Source of the DNA: Guillardia theta CCMP2712
Lineage: Eukaryota; Cryptophyceae; Pyrenomonadales; Geminigeraceae
NCBI RefSeq assembly: GCF_000315625.1
Contig: NW_005434662.1
Location: 1,042,672-1,086,841, forward strand
Direction: 5' to 3'
DNA length: 44,170 nt
The notes under the pieces are model-generated. The model ran no database searches and was not told the DNA's origin. It was given only the letters and a program-made list of their open reading frames with translations. Every line of letters starts with the position of its first letter. Within the stretch, counting starts at the first letter, position 1. Shown here piece by piece: positions 27,005-38,082 of the stretch. The translations under genes were made by a program, and so were the position numbers.

Positions 27005-30000
27005 ACAACTGCTGTTGATCATGATGATCTTGATGACGATGACGATGATGAAGGTAGTGATGATGCTGATGCCGATACTGGTGGTGCTGGTGGTGGTGGT
27101 GGTGGTGATGATGATGATGATGATGTTATATTATCGGGAGGGTTTTGCTGCTTCTGTTGGTGCAAGAAGAGTATAAAGCTAATGACGCGGCTCAGCAGCG
27201 ATCAGAAAGTTTTGACATTGACAGCGGGAGGAGCATTCTTCACCGCACCATCGGCATGCTCAAGAAGAGCATCTCAACCCTAGCTGAAGGAAAACTTCGT
27301 GAGCTCTGCCATTGTTGCTGTTTGGCGCTTCTGATCGTCCGCTCAGCAACGGATGGGGAGGTTGAGAGGATTTTCAACCTTATCGATCGAGAGGGGCAGG
27401 GGGAGGTGACGGCTCAAGACATCTTGACAGCCGTTGACAGCAACGAGCTGGTCAGTCATTTCTTCCGCCCAATCATGGAAACAGACATCGAGAGCGGAGA
27501 AAGGTGCGAGAGCCTCTTGTTCTCTTCCCCCGCCTGCTACTTGAAGAGTTTGAAAAGCTGCCTTCTAGTGTCCTTCCGTCCTCCTTCCTCGATGCCAGAC
27601 TGGGCGGTATGAGCCTCGAGGTGAAAAGCTGGGAAAGTTTGACAAGGTCTGACGCGAGCTGCGAAGAGCTTCAAGTGTCGTATCGTTGCTTGTCATCCTG
27701 ACAGTCAGCTGGACTCGGGAAGAATCAAGGGGAACCATTCGTTCCGAAGGAAGTTGAGCCATCCAGCCACTCCCACTACCAGAATCTCTCACGTTAGTAC
27801 CACTAGAAATCCCTTGCCTTGTCCTCTGCCCTGCTCTCTTCTCTCCTTTCCTCTCCTCTCTCCTTCCCTCTCTTCTCTCCTTTCCTCTCCTCTCACCTCC
27901 TCACCTCCTCTCTCTCGATGCTTCTCATCTGCCTCTGCAGGAGTCTTCGGTGCTCGAGCGCCGACAGTTTCGTGCAATGAGTGAGAGCGGCAGCAGCGCG
28001 CCGATGGCCTGGAGGAACAAGAGTGCCTTCAGACGGTCAGTGGTGGACGACCAGTCGCGGAAAGAAGCAGAGGAGGTGGCTCACTTTCTTCTCGCTCCTT
28101 CTTCCTGCTCTTCACGTGTGTCTCCTCCTCTCCTCCTCTCTCCTGTCTCTCCTGCCTCTTCTTTTCTCCTCTTCTGCCCTTTCTCCCCCCCCGTCTCTCT
28201 CCTCTTCTCCTCTCTCTATGCTGCTGGTCTCAACCCTCCTTGTCTCTGCTTATCCTCCTCAGGTCAACCACGAGGGTCAGCTGGACCCGGACGTGGGGCA
28301 GCAAGTGCGCGCGCAGTCGAATCTCTGGCTCTACTTCCGCGTGTGTTGGATCGTCGGCATCGCAATTGCTGACCTCATCAGCTTCTTTGTCCTTCAGATC
28401 GGATGGTCTGGCGACTTTCTGTGTGCAGTCGACGAGACGAGGACGAGGCTGAACCGAGGAAACTTTGCGTTCATCGTCCTCCTCATCTTCTTCCACCTCT
28501 GCTACATCCTCCCCATCATCTTCGAGCCCGACTTTGCAGGACGGAGGATATACTGCCCTACCTACGCCTGCCTGATCTCGCAGGGCTTCAACCTCTGGTA
28601 CCTCATCGTCCTCCTCGCCTCCAGCATCGTCCTCGCCCTCCACAGCAGCAGCTGCTTGTCAGCTGAGGTTGACCCCAGCAGTCATCAGCCCTCCTCCTCT
28701 AAGCTTGACGTTAATGCCCGCCTTCACCTTGCTTTGCAGCTGCTTCGCACCATCTCAGCTCTCCATCGCTGCCGCTCGCTGGGCTCTGACCTGCGCGTAC
28801 GGCTGCAGACGGTGGTATCAGTGAACAAGCGGAGGTTCATCGACCCAGACGCCAACCTCAACCTCGACCTCACTTACATTTGCGACCGCCTCCTCGCCAT
28901 GGCGCTCCCTTGCGTCGACGGCGCCATGTACCGCAACGACGTGCGGGACGTGGCGAAGTTCTTCTCCTCGCGGCACTTCGGGAGTTTCGTGGTGGTTAAC
29001 CTCTGCGAGAACTTTGAGGAGGCAGGCAACGGCAACTACGACTCGTCGCTGCTCTACGGGCAGGTGCAGAAGCTTCCTATGTTCGACCACAACGCGCCCA
29101 CCCTCAAGATCCTCCTCGAGTACTGCGAGCGAGCGACGCGATGGCTGAACGCAAGCAAGAAGAACGTGCTCACCATCCACTGCCGGGGGGGGAAGGGACG
29201 CACAGGTACCTTCGTGTCTGCCATGATGATGTGGACGGCGACCTGCCGGACAGCAGACGAGGCCATGGCGTACTTCGCTCACCGGAGGACGCAGCCGTCG
29301 CAGACACACAGGGGGATGCAGGGGGTGGATGCGCCATGTCAGAAGCGCTACCTTGGGTATCTGGAGAAGCTGCTGGCTAACGACGGGGAGATTGACTTCC
29401 TCTCTCCCCGCCTCCTCCTCCTCAAGAGCGTGCAGCTGAAAACGACGCCCAGCTGGCAGAAGCAGGCGTGCCGAGTGTCGTTCATGGTGCTCAACGGGAC
29501 CAACCTCATCTTCGACTACGGCAAGGCGCACGGTATCTTCGACCTGCAGACGGAGGACATGGAGAACAGCGTGTGGACGTTCGACCTCGGGCTGCTGGCA
29601 GTCAGCGGCGACATCACGATCCGCTTCTTCTACTTCGACGCTGATGCCGCCATGAGCAACATCGTGGGGCAGCGAGGGGAGCTGCTGCCCGGGGGGATGG
29701 GGGTGAGGTACGGGGGTGTGAAGGGAAAGCTGCTGTGCTTCGTTTCCTTCCACACTGCCTTCCACCAGTCGCGGATCGTGTTCAGCAAGAGCGAGATCGA
29801 CGAGGCGTACAACGACTGGAAGCAAGAGCGGTTCTCCGACCGCTTCGAGCTGACCGTTGAAGTGTTTGCGGGGTCATCGGAGGAGGCGAAAGACTTCTTT
29901 GACATCAAGCCGTACTCGGTCAACGGCCTCGATCTGGGACTCCCTCCCGGCATCCGCGAGCTCCAGCTCAAGGAGAGCATAGCCGATATCTTCCTGCGCG

Positions 30001-31681
30001 GCCGCGGGTGCATCGAGCTGGAGGAGGATGCGGAGGTGTCAGGGCTGAGCTGCTTCGGAGAGAAGGGCAAGCTGCTGTGGGTGGAGGAGGGAGGCGTACA
30101 GCTCGAGATCGAGCACATGCGAGCTCCCGACGGGTGCGCACTGGGAATGAATCAGTGCAACTCGTCGATGTACATGGGGAAGGTGGGAGCTGGAGCTCTG
30201 CTGAACATGCGGGAGTGTCTGCTGGGCAAGGGGCAGCCCATGACCAACATGCGATGCGTCGTGAGGAGCAAGCGAGCGAGGCTGCGATGCCTCGACCTCG
30301 GCAGAGACCTGCACCTCCCCAGCTGCCAGGTGGACCTCAGCCCAGCTGACCTCCTTAACCTCTTCGAGACGCTGGCAAAGAACCTCGCGTGCAAGTCGCG
30401 CGACATCGCGGTCCTCCTGCACCAGACGGCGCAGGCGCAGAACGTGAAGCGAGACGCGGAGGCTGGGCAGGCGGACGAGCGCGCGAGGTTCGTCGCGAGC
30501 GTCATCGAAAGGAACGAGCTACCCATCACGGAGCGCGTGATCTTCTCCTGCGAGGCAACGCTGGTGCAGGGGACGCGCAAGGTTGAGGGACAGTTCTTCA
30601 TCTTCTTGGAGTGGGTCATCTTCGCCACCGTCTCCTCCCTCCAGCGCGACTGGCGCATCGCCGTCCATCACATCCGAAGCTTCCGCGCTGAGAGCGATCG
30701 CCTCATCCTCAACCACAGCACCCTGCTCGAGCATGACGGCTCTCCGCTGTCTCACTTCTCCAGCGGGGATGAAAGCTTCCGGCTGCTCTCTCGCACTTCC
30801 ACCCTCCGTGGGGACGACAGCGGAAAGCCGCTGACGAGGAGCGTCTCCAACCCGCAAGCCTCGGACGACGAAGTTCCTTCGTCCCCGGGACCCCACGCAA
30901 GCGCCACGAAGCTGCGCACACGTATGTCGAACCTGCTGACGGGGGAAGGGAAGGGAAGCGAGAAGAGCGACAAGGCGGAGAAGAGCGACAAGGCGGAGAA
31001 GAGCGAGACTATCCTGATGGCCGCGTCTGACCTCCGAATAGCCGAGAAGGTTCTCAAGAAGCTGCAGAACAAGAAGCAGATGGTCCTCGAGTCTCCTGCT
31101 TGGAAGTCTCAAGGTAGTTTCTTCCCCTCACGCGGTCAGAGCGAGCAGCTTCGGTCCTTCGGCTTCGTCCTCGTTAACGAGAGCATCTCCGACGCCGAGT
31201 CCGCCATCTTCTCTCAGCTGCTCGCCAAGTCCAAGCGAGCCTCGTTCCGCTCAGGGGAAGTGATCATGGAGGCAGGATGCGTCAAGCGATCTATCATCCA
31301 CCTCATCAGCGGCATGGTGACGGCACGAGGAGCGACGGGGACGGTGTTCTCGGTGCGGCAGGCAGGGTTGGGAGACTCGATTCTCGGCGAGCTTGCCTTC
31401 TTGGAGAGTGGGAACAAGGGAGCAGGAGCAAGCATCATTGCAGAGTCAGAAGTGGACTGCCTCATCACCTCCTACGACGTCCTCGAACTTCTCAGCTGCA
31501 ACGAGCCAATGGTGGGGGCTCGCTTCTACCGGAAGATAGCCATGTGAGAATTTCTGCTCTGCTCTTCTCTGCTCCCCCCTTCCCCCCTCCCCCCCCCCCC
31601 TTCCTCCTCACTCTGTTCAATAGATCCCTCGCACGTCGACTTGAGAAGCAAATCGAGCAGCTTGTCATGACAACAGAGTAA
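24956..31681 (+). CDS. VSP-like PTEN phosphatase with EF-hand-like, C2, GRAM and cyclic-nucleotide-binding regions
   Basis: Predicted exons: 24956-25909, 26116-26276, 26427-26477, 26705-26774, 27196-27298, 27347-27503, 27599-27674, 27705-27752, 27941-28075, 28263-28667, 28740-31543 and 31624-31681; about 1,673 residues. Order: acidic disordered N-terminus; degenerate EF-hand (about 450-495, FNLIDREGQGEVTAQD); three membrane spans (about 609-715); a basic stretch ending VSVNKRRF, close to VSENKRRY of Ci-VSP; a PTEN-type phosphatase with the acid in MFDHNAP and P-loop HCRGGKGRTG (about 866-875); a PTEN-like C2; a GRAM-like domain (about 1310-1380, LPITERVIFSCEATL); a cyclic-nucleotide-binding domain (about 1520-1655, FRSGEVIMEAG ... 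GDSILGELAFLES). PTEN/VSP enzymes remove phosphate from phosphoinositides at the membrane, and that activity is expected here. Small 5' exons are the weakest part of the model; the large exon is secure. Confidence 0.85.
25915..26043. repeat. Intronic (CTG)n(CTC)n microsatellite
   Basis: About 21 CTG/TGC units followed directly by about 21 CTC units. It begins six bases inside intron 1 of the phosphatase gene, where it forms most of the intron. Reading through would give poly-Cys then poly-Ser, which is implausible; splicing at 25909/26116 keeps phase. Confidence 0.85.
26783..26910. repeat. Intronic (GCT)n and (GGA)n microsatellite
   Basis: About 24 GCT units, then about 16 GGA/GAG units, starting about 8 nt inside the intron after the exon ending at 26774. 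The rest of the intron (to 27195) is also rich in GCT, GAT and GGT triplets. Confidence 0.85.
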
Positions 31682-31936
31682 GAAAGCAGAGGAGGAGTGA
31701 CAAGTTTGACTAGTTCTGCAGGTGTGATGGAGACGTGTTTCTTGAAGATTATCTTCATTGAAAGGAGCTTGTACATGAGATGTCAAAATAATTTCTTACA
31801 TGATAACATACAAGGTGACACCAACTTCTTTCTCCTTACTTCTTGCCTCGGACCTTATCATTGTTGATCTCCCTCCTACAATAATTCTCACCGACGCTCT
31901 CCCTTCGCATCCCCCTGCTCCTCCAGCCCTCTCTCC
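31682..31936. other. Tail-to-tail spacer
   Basis: Convergent 3' ends of the phosphatase gene and the SH3 gene. No feature recognised. Confidence 0.6.
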
Positions 31937-34526
31937 TCACCTTTCCAGCTCATGCTCGTAGTTCTCGTATCCTCTCTCCACATGTTCCAGCGGTTTCATG
32001 TGTCGGTTGAACATCTTATCCGCAGCTCTGACAGCCTCTTCCTCTGCCCTCCTCGTCTCCAGCTCCTGCACTCCAGTTAGCCACCATTTCACCTCCAGGA
32101 CTCTCGCACCAGCTCCTGCTCCTTCCTCCATCTGCTTGTCGACTTCGTGACCAAGCTCTTCGACATTGGCGATTGAGTCAGTCCCTTCCTCTCCGTTGTC
32201 ATGCCTCCTCGCGGCAACGCTAGCATGTGACTCGCTTTTCTCATCCTCTCCATAGCCAGGTTGTGAATTTCCTTCTTGTGAGCCTGCAGGAAGTAGTCTT
32301 CCTCGCTCTTAAAGGCAGACCCGATCGCATCCACGTGCCTCTTCAGGTTGGCATTGACGGCCGCATGCTTGTCTTCATCCTCCTCTTTAGAGATCTTCAT
32401 CCTCTGATCCCTCACCTTCCTCTCCACTTCTCTCTCCTTGCTCAGTGAGCTTCTCGCATCCGCTCGCTTGATTCGCTCAAGCAGACTCTTCTCTTCCTCC
32501 TTCACCTTGGCAGACACGTAGGACTTCTGCGCCTTCCTCAGGCCCGCAAGAACCGCGTCGTCGCTTTTGACGATAGTCAAGTCGTCATCCTGCTCATCTG
32601 AGGCAGCGGACGACGAGCTGGTTGATTTGACAGCTGAAGCAGCTGGAAGGGAGCTGGCTGGTTTGACAGCGTCCGGGCTTCCCTTCTCTTCATCGTCCTG
32701 AGCATCTGCTTCTTCACGAGCTTGCTTAGCCATGTCAATGAGCTTCTCTTGCTCGTGAATTTCCTTCACAAGAGATCGTTGCTTTTTGCGGAGCTTTTCT
32801 AGCTGAAGCGATCGCTCCACCTCCTGTTTCTTGGCACTCCGATAGCGATCGTTCGCTTCTCTAATCGCATTTTGAACAACTGACGGAGGCTGTACCTGCT
32901 CGTTATCACTTTCCCCATGACTAGCAGAAGCATCTAGCATCTTGCTATCTGAACTCGATCTAATCATTGCACGAGTTTTCCTCTTCTCCTTCGACATGGC
33001 GATTTCTCTCTCCCTCGCTTCTGCGTATCTTTGATTTCCTTCTGCTATCGCAGATGCCACTACATCAGAATTCCTCGAAGACTCCACAGTGTTGCGCGAA
33101 AATGATGGTCCTTTCGTCTCTGTTTGACCTCGCAAGTCAGTCTGAGGAAACCAGCCCACCTTTCCTTGTCCTGTCAGAACTTTGTCGACCCCCATCTTAT
33201 CGTCGACTTCGAGAACGGTAACTGCCTCCCCCTCCTTCACAGGAATCATCCCCCCCTGCGAGAACAAAAAGGATTTGATAGCGACCGCCTTCTGCCCCAC
33301 CTTCAAGGCTGAGCTACTTGAAGGCAACGATTGTAAGTTACGACTGTCTGCCAACGACAAGCCACTCGAAGAACGGATGTTCGACTGTGCTGGGGAGCCG
33401 ATGTGAATCTCTATGCCTCTATCTATGAGGGGAAAGAAAGTCGAGCGATTCTTCTGCACTGAAAGCAAATGGTTCCAAGATATCGTTCTGTTCTCCTCCA
33501 GCTCTTTTGACATGTTCAACAGGCTTTCGTATCCCAAAGACCCATCGTATTTCTGTGCTAACGTGCCGATCTTGTCGAAATACGCCTCCCCTTCTGGAGA
33601 GATGCCCTGCCAAAGCACGGATCAACTGAGCAATCGACGAACAAGACATGGTTCACAGTCTTGTTGTTTTCGATGGACGAGATATTCTCGAATGCTGCTT
33701 GCTCGTATTTCTCATGAGCTGCTTTCCATTTGAGCCACTTTTGTGATTCAGCATTCACACGGCCCTTCCGTGCTTCAATCTGACGCAGTCGTTACATCGG
33801 TATTGATGTTGAGATTATCTCTTCAACCTCCATCAAATGCAACGCTTTCTCCATTGCTGCCTCGCGTTCTGCCATGTGCTTTGATTCTTGCTTAGCTCTA
33901 AACAAAGTGTTTAGTAAGAATGGATGTCAAGGAATGTCCTTACAATTCATTCTTCTGCCGGGAAATATCACTATCATCGTCCTGCTGGACTGCTCCTGGA
34001 AAGTGCATGTGTTTAGTCATAGAATCCTGCAATCCTGCATATGCGTGAAGAGTCTATACCTTCTTGCAACTCCACAAAACGTGATGGCAGCGAGCGCATA
34101 CGGGCTGAGTTCGCTCTTTGTCTTTCATGTGAACTCCCCTGCAAGGTTGATCGGGAGAACAGGGAGATCTCGTGCTTGTCATCCTATAGCAAGCAAACTT
34201 CTTGAGCCCTCTTCATTTTCATAGTGTGCAAGTACCTTGAGCATTAAGCACGCACAAATGACTAGAACTCCCAGAATTGCAGAGAGTAAAAGACGGGAAG
34301 GCCCAGGATGACGTAAGCCTACAAAATATCTTTCAGGATAAGCAATAACAGAAATTACAACGCCGGCATAATCCATATCTTCCATACAAGACCTCAAATA
34401 ATCATGTTTCCACTTTTCGCTCTTTCGCAATATTGACATGATTTTTTCACCCTTATTCTCCTCCTCCTCCTCAACCACAACAACCACAACAACTATTCCA
34501 TATGAATGACCTATTTTCCTCTTCAT
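31937..34526 (-). CDS. Membrane-anchored coiled-coil protein with an SH3 domain
   Basis: Seven exons join in phase: 34526-34236, 34138-34060, 33995-33944, 33897-33828, 33779-33657, 33606-32110 and 32065-31937; 746 residues, or 717 if the ATG at 34439 is used. One membrane span lies at about 76-96 (LLLSAILGVLVICACLML). After it comes a charged helical region (about 120-290), then an SH3 domain (about 304-361: AVAIKSFLF, EGEAVTVLEV, GKVGWFPQTDL, matching ALYDF, GD.I.VLE and G.FP.NYV). The C-terminal half is long alpha-helix with three repeated motifs around AIAEGNQRYAEAREREI, AIREANDRYRSAKKQEV and GLRKAQKSYVSAKVKEE. The likely role is a scaffold binding Pro-rich partners at a membrane. The alternative first segment is Val/Glu low complexity, so the later ATG is plausible. 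Confidence 0.72.
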
Positions 34527-35316
34527 TTCTCACTCCTTTCAGATCTCATTCTCTCTTCCGCATATGTTCCATCACCTGGCGCCGCCATTTTCTATTTCCG
34601 GGTTCGCAGTATGTTGATTGTGGAGGCAGACTTCGCCGAATGTTTACTCAAATAATTAGAAATATTATAAAAGAGATCTCTACCCCCCACCCCCACCCCT
34701 ACCCCTACCCATCTCTTTCGAAAGACAATCAGAGGAATGACCCCACCCCATCCCAATAGCCTATTAGCACCCACCCTGTACACCTTGATACGGTACACGA
34801 AGAGCCATGGCAAGCGAGTAGAATGAGGGAGCCTGGGGCAGGGGCGCGTAGAGGACGAGCAGCATGAGTATGAGCATCTTCATCATGGTGTATTTGCAGT
34901 ATCTCCTTGCAATGGTCACATGCATTGTGACCGGCAGTGACATCAAGATGGAGGGTATGGCGCGATCATAACATGACGAAAAGGAAGACGCTCAGAGGAA
35001 GTCTTGTAGCTACTTTGATCGAGAATCAAATTAGGTTGAATAACCAGTATCGTCGCAAACATGTTGAAAGTGCAAGAGTATGCAGGGATAGATAGCACTA
35101 TTACGAAGTTTTCCTTATCAGGACCCTTCCGTGATCGCTGAGATCTCAAAAATCTATCAGCATACAACTTCTTTTGATACGTGCTGTGGGTGCATATTAC
35201 GATATCATGTTCTATGTGCACTCCGCGGTCTTTGGTAGTTGTTCGTGGATGTGCTGATTTTTTCTATGCAGGAAGAAACAAAGCAAACCAAGTCTGTTCC
35301 ACACTTGGGATAGACG
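34527..35316. other. Intergenic region with a C-rich repeat patch
   Basis: 34682-34760 carries CCCCCACCCCCACCCCTACCCC, the complement of the G-rich dispersed repeat, next to AT-rich DNA. Open frames here show no domain. The interval should contain promoters for the two flanking divergent genes. Confidence 0.5.
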
Positions 35317-36240
35317 ATGACGGTCGAAAAGCCTGGGTTCCTACTCCTCTGTTCTGGGATTTTTCTGGCGTTTGTATGCATCCTACATGTTTCTGAAACT
35401 ATCCTGAAGTCGCAGGCTGCATCCTTGGTCTCCTTGAACCTAGATCAGTCCAGCATTATTCACAGGAACGAACTGATTCGCGTTGATGTTCCTGCGTCAC
35501 AGTTGTCCTTGACCAAGATCGGTGACATTGTGAAAGGAAAGATGAAGGCAGCTACTGGGGGTGTGGTTGTTTTTACGGGCAGCGTTGCTGCTGGCACGAG
35601 GGTGTCGCCAACTAAGGGCGCGGTGACGGTAAAAGTGATCTCGGACAAATACATCGCACCAGGAACTCCTGTCAGTGGCAGGGTAGGAGACTCGATGTTC
35701 TCAGGAACAGTGGTTGGCTCTCCGAACAACGAAGAACGCTTGTCTGACATGGAAAAGCGTCTCTCAGCTCTCGAGAAGCCTGCAAAAGATCAGGTCATTG
35801 ATCTTCACCACGAGGTTGAAAGCATGCAGGACAGACTACGGAGGTTGGAAGGAAGGAAATCGATCAAGGAGAGGATTGATGACCTTGAAGAAAGGATCAA
35901 AGAGTTAGAGAAACGTCCGCCGTCCCTCGATTGGAGGTTGATCAAGGACAACAGTGAAGGCTTTCATTTTCATGGTTCTATTGGACCAAATACAGTGGAG
36001 CCTTCTGTGGACAAGTTGGAAACTGGACTCTCGAAACTGGAAAAGAAACCAGGACCAGAGGAAGTGGTGCGTCCTATTGTTTCAAGATTAGACGATATTG
36101 AGCAAAGAATCGACGATATTTCGGGTGGTATCGATCCGAAGCGAACCATGGCAAACTTGGAAAGACGATTGGCAGCATTGGAGCGTCTTGCAGGCACCGC
36201 AGATGGACAGGACATTCCTCCTCCTAAATTCAATAGCTAA
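35317..36240 (+). CDS. Signal-anchored coiled-coil protein, function unknown
   Basis: Single uninterrupted frame of 307 residues from an ATG. An N-terminal hydrophobic stretch (FLLLCSGIFLAFVCILHV) is a signal peptide or anchor. Residues about 45-140 form a Gly/Val-rich, beta-predicted region (VVVFTGSVAAGTRV, GTPVSGRVGDSM). Residues about 145-295 are heptad-type coiled coil with repeated units such as RLSDMEKRLSALEK, RIDDLEERIKELEK, LETGLSKLEK, RLDDIEQRIDDI and LERRLAALERL. I recognise no family. Lack of introns contrasts with its neighbours. Confidence 0.7.
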   Translation: MTVEKPGFLLLCSGIFLAFVCILHVSETILKSQAASLVSLNLDQSSIIHRNELIRVDVPASQLSLTKIGDIVKGKMKAATGGVVVFTGSVAAGTRVSPTKGAVTVKVISDKYIAPGTPVSGRVGDSMFSGTVVGSPNNEERLSDMEKRLSALEKPAKDQVIDLHHEVESMQDRLRRLEGRKSIKERIDDLEERIKELEKRPPSLDWRLIKDNSEGFHFHGSIGPNTVEPSVDKLETGLSKLEKKPGPEEVVRPIVSRLDDIEQRIDDISGGIDPKRTMANLERRLAALERLAGTADGQDIPPPKFNS

Positions 36241-36479
36241 AGGGTTAGTAAAGACAAAACCTTACCAACGATTGTAGCTTTGTGCTTGCCAGGCTCAGGA
36301 ATGCACGGTACCGTGGCGTCAAGACGGTCTGTTACTGTTTTATCAGTTAAGTTTGGGGGCAGCAGTTGGCAGGTTTAGGTTTGGTTCTCGCTGTCTTTTC
36401 TCTTCTCGCCGTGTGGCCTGTGCGACAGTGTCAGGGTCAAGCCTCCTCGACTCTCCTGCCCCGATTGTCCTCGTACTGA

Positions 36480-36545
36480 ACTTTTTTGGCCGGCACCGGG
36501 CCACGCACTTACTGGTCAGTGACCAGCACCCGGCCCGATCGGCCT
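36480..36545. repeat. Short GC-rich palindromic element
   Basis: Contains GGCCGGCACCGGGCC, a perfect inverted CTGGTCA-G-TGACCAG and CCCGATCGG. Same sequence style as the elements at 5165 and 38820. Confidence 0.45.
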
Positions 36546-36588
36546 TCGGTCATTTTAGAGACAAAATAGCAGCACACCCAAACGATGC

Positions 36589-36785
36589 TTGCTCCCTCCT
36601 CCCATCAAGAGCTCCCTCCCTCCTCCCATCCAGAGCTCCCTCCCTCCTCCCATACAGAGCTCCCTCCCTCCTCCCATCCAGAGCTCCCTCCCTCCTCCCA
36701 TCCAGAGCTCCCTCCCTCTTCCCATCCAGAGCTCCCTCCCTCCTCCCATCAAGAGCTCCCTCCCTCCTCCCATCAAGAGCTCCCA
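36589..36785. repeat. 24-bp minisatellite, about eight copies
   Basis: Unit AGCTCCCTCCCTCCTCCCATCC (about 24 nt), with copies differing at one or two bases (CATCAAG, CATCCAG, CATACAG). C-rich on the plus strand, so the minus strand has repeated GGGAGG runs that could form G-quadruplexes. Eight-residue periodic peptides in the frames are by-products. Confidence 0.9.
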
Positions 36786-36920
36786 TCATCGTCAACGCTG
36801 ACAATTCCCGATCACTCGCTTCGGCAAAGGTTGAATCTCAACTTAAAGCAGAAATCAGGCAAGTTATCTTGCAACGCATTGAATTCTATCAGTGATCCCT
36901 TCTCAGCATGCCAAGAAAAG

Positions 36921-37903
36921 ATGCATCTTATCACTATTCACATTGAAAGCCCGAAGGATGGGGTTAGCGAGGGGAAACGATGTTTTGTTGTGGATCGTGT
37001 CACTTTAGACACAAAAGTCAATGAGATGTAAGACTGAATTGCCGATTACCGTGCTGATCACGACTCAATCAGAAAGTCAAGAATAAGATCCCTTTATGGA
37101 GTTCCTATGTAATAATCTTGCAAGTTTGCATAGCTCGCTCAATTCGTGCATCCTTTGCAGTAGTCACCAAGCTTTGATTTTCAGCAACCAGAGGGTTCAC
37201 CCTGACGAGAAGGTCCAATCGAAGCAGGCAACAGACCAAAGCTGCTTCCACAAGGTTGTAAGTGATGAAATCACGCTGAGAGAAGTGGGGATAAGACTTG
37301 GTTGGAGGACACCAAAGTGAGTTTTATCTGGTGTGGACCTATGCAAATTGACGAGGCATTCTTTCAGGCTTACAGTTCATAGCGATCCTTTGATATTGAG
37401 AACGATATATCCTCTAGAAGACTATTTGCCTGGAGGACAACAGTGAGTGGAACTGGATGCAAAGAATGCCTCATGTAGATGCTGAATTGAGTTGTTACAA
37501 GATGGTGCATTGGTGCTGCACCAAACACTCATGTAAGGGGACAAAGAATGGGATTGCTCATCAGCATTTTCACTCTCATGCTGATCCTCCTCCTCGTGAG
37601 TTATTCTTGTCTATTCTTTTGATTCTTTTACATAAGACGGCAGGTGGTGCTTGAATGGTTGACATGAACTTCTTGGGGAGACGGCTCACTCGGGGGATTT
37701 GTTTTGATGGCATTGTTTACAATGACCGTACATCTTCAAACCTATGTGAGGGTGTGTGTGCATGAGAGAATCACTTGGCAGCTTCATCTGCCGCTGAAGA
37801 GAAAAACTCCCAGCACAGAGAAGATCAAGGCGATGATGACTGGATTGTCCAAACTGTTGAAGAAACGTGTCATGCTGTATGCCCCATTGATACACCTACA
37901 TAG
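36921..37903 (+). CDS. Small Cys/His-containing protein, function unknown
   Basis: Five exons join in phase (36921-37027, 37185-37316, 37368-37442, 37492-37595, 37782-37903), giving 179 residues. The N-terminal part (MHLITIHIESPKDGVSEG ... CFVVDRVTL) looks beta-rich. The middle carries GIRLGWRTPKLTVHSDPLIL. A Cys/His-rich segment follows (HCYKMVHWCCTKHSCKG ... HQHFHSHAD), possibly a metal site, and the tail is acidic. I recognise no family. The open stretch upstream (36787-36895) also looks codable but could not be joined in phase, so the true start may lie further left. Confidence 0.5.
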
Positions 37904-38082
37904 GAGCAGGATTTTACCTTATAAAATTTGGTGTTGGTCTAGCGCGACGCAGTTCTTCTGCAATACTCTGCGTCCAAAGAACAATCATATGATTACATGG
38001 AAGAAAGAAAATTAGGAGAGTACAAGATTGACTTCTTCTGAGATCTTGAGACCTCGAACCTAAAAAGGATAGATATTCTATG

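Noticed and set aside
28818-29825. 335-codon open frame on the minus strand within the phosphatase gene
   Set aside because: Antisense shadow of a GC-rich coding exon. The plus frame has the full PTEN signature; this one is low-complexity and His/Arg-rich.
30519-31112. 197-codon minus-strand frame
   Set aside because: Antisense of the GRAM/linker coding region; no domain recognised.
36550-36804. Periodic peptides such as DGRREGAL
   Set aside because: By-products of the 24-bp minisatellite, open in several frames.
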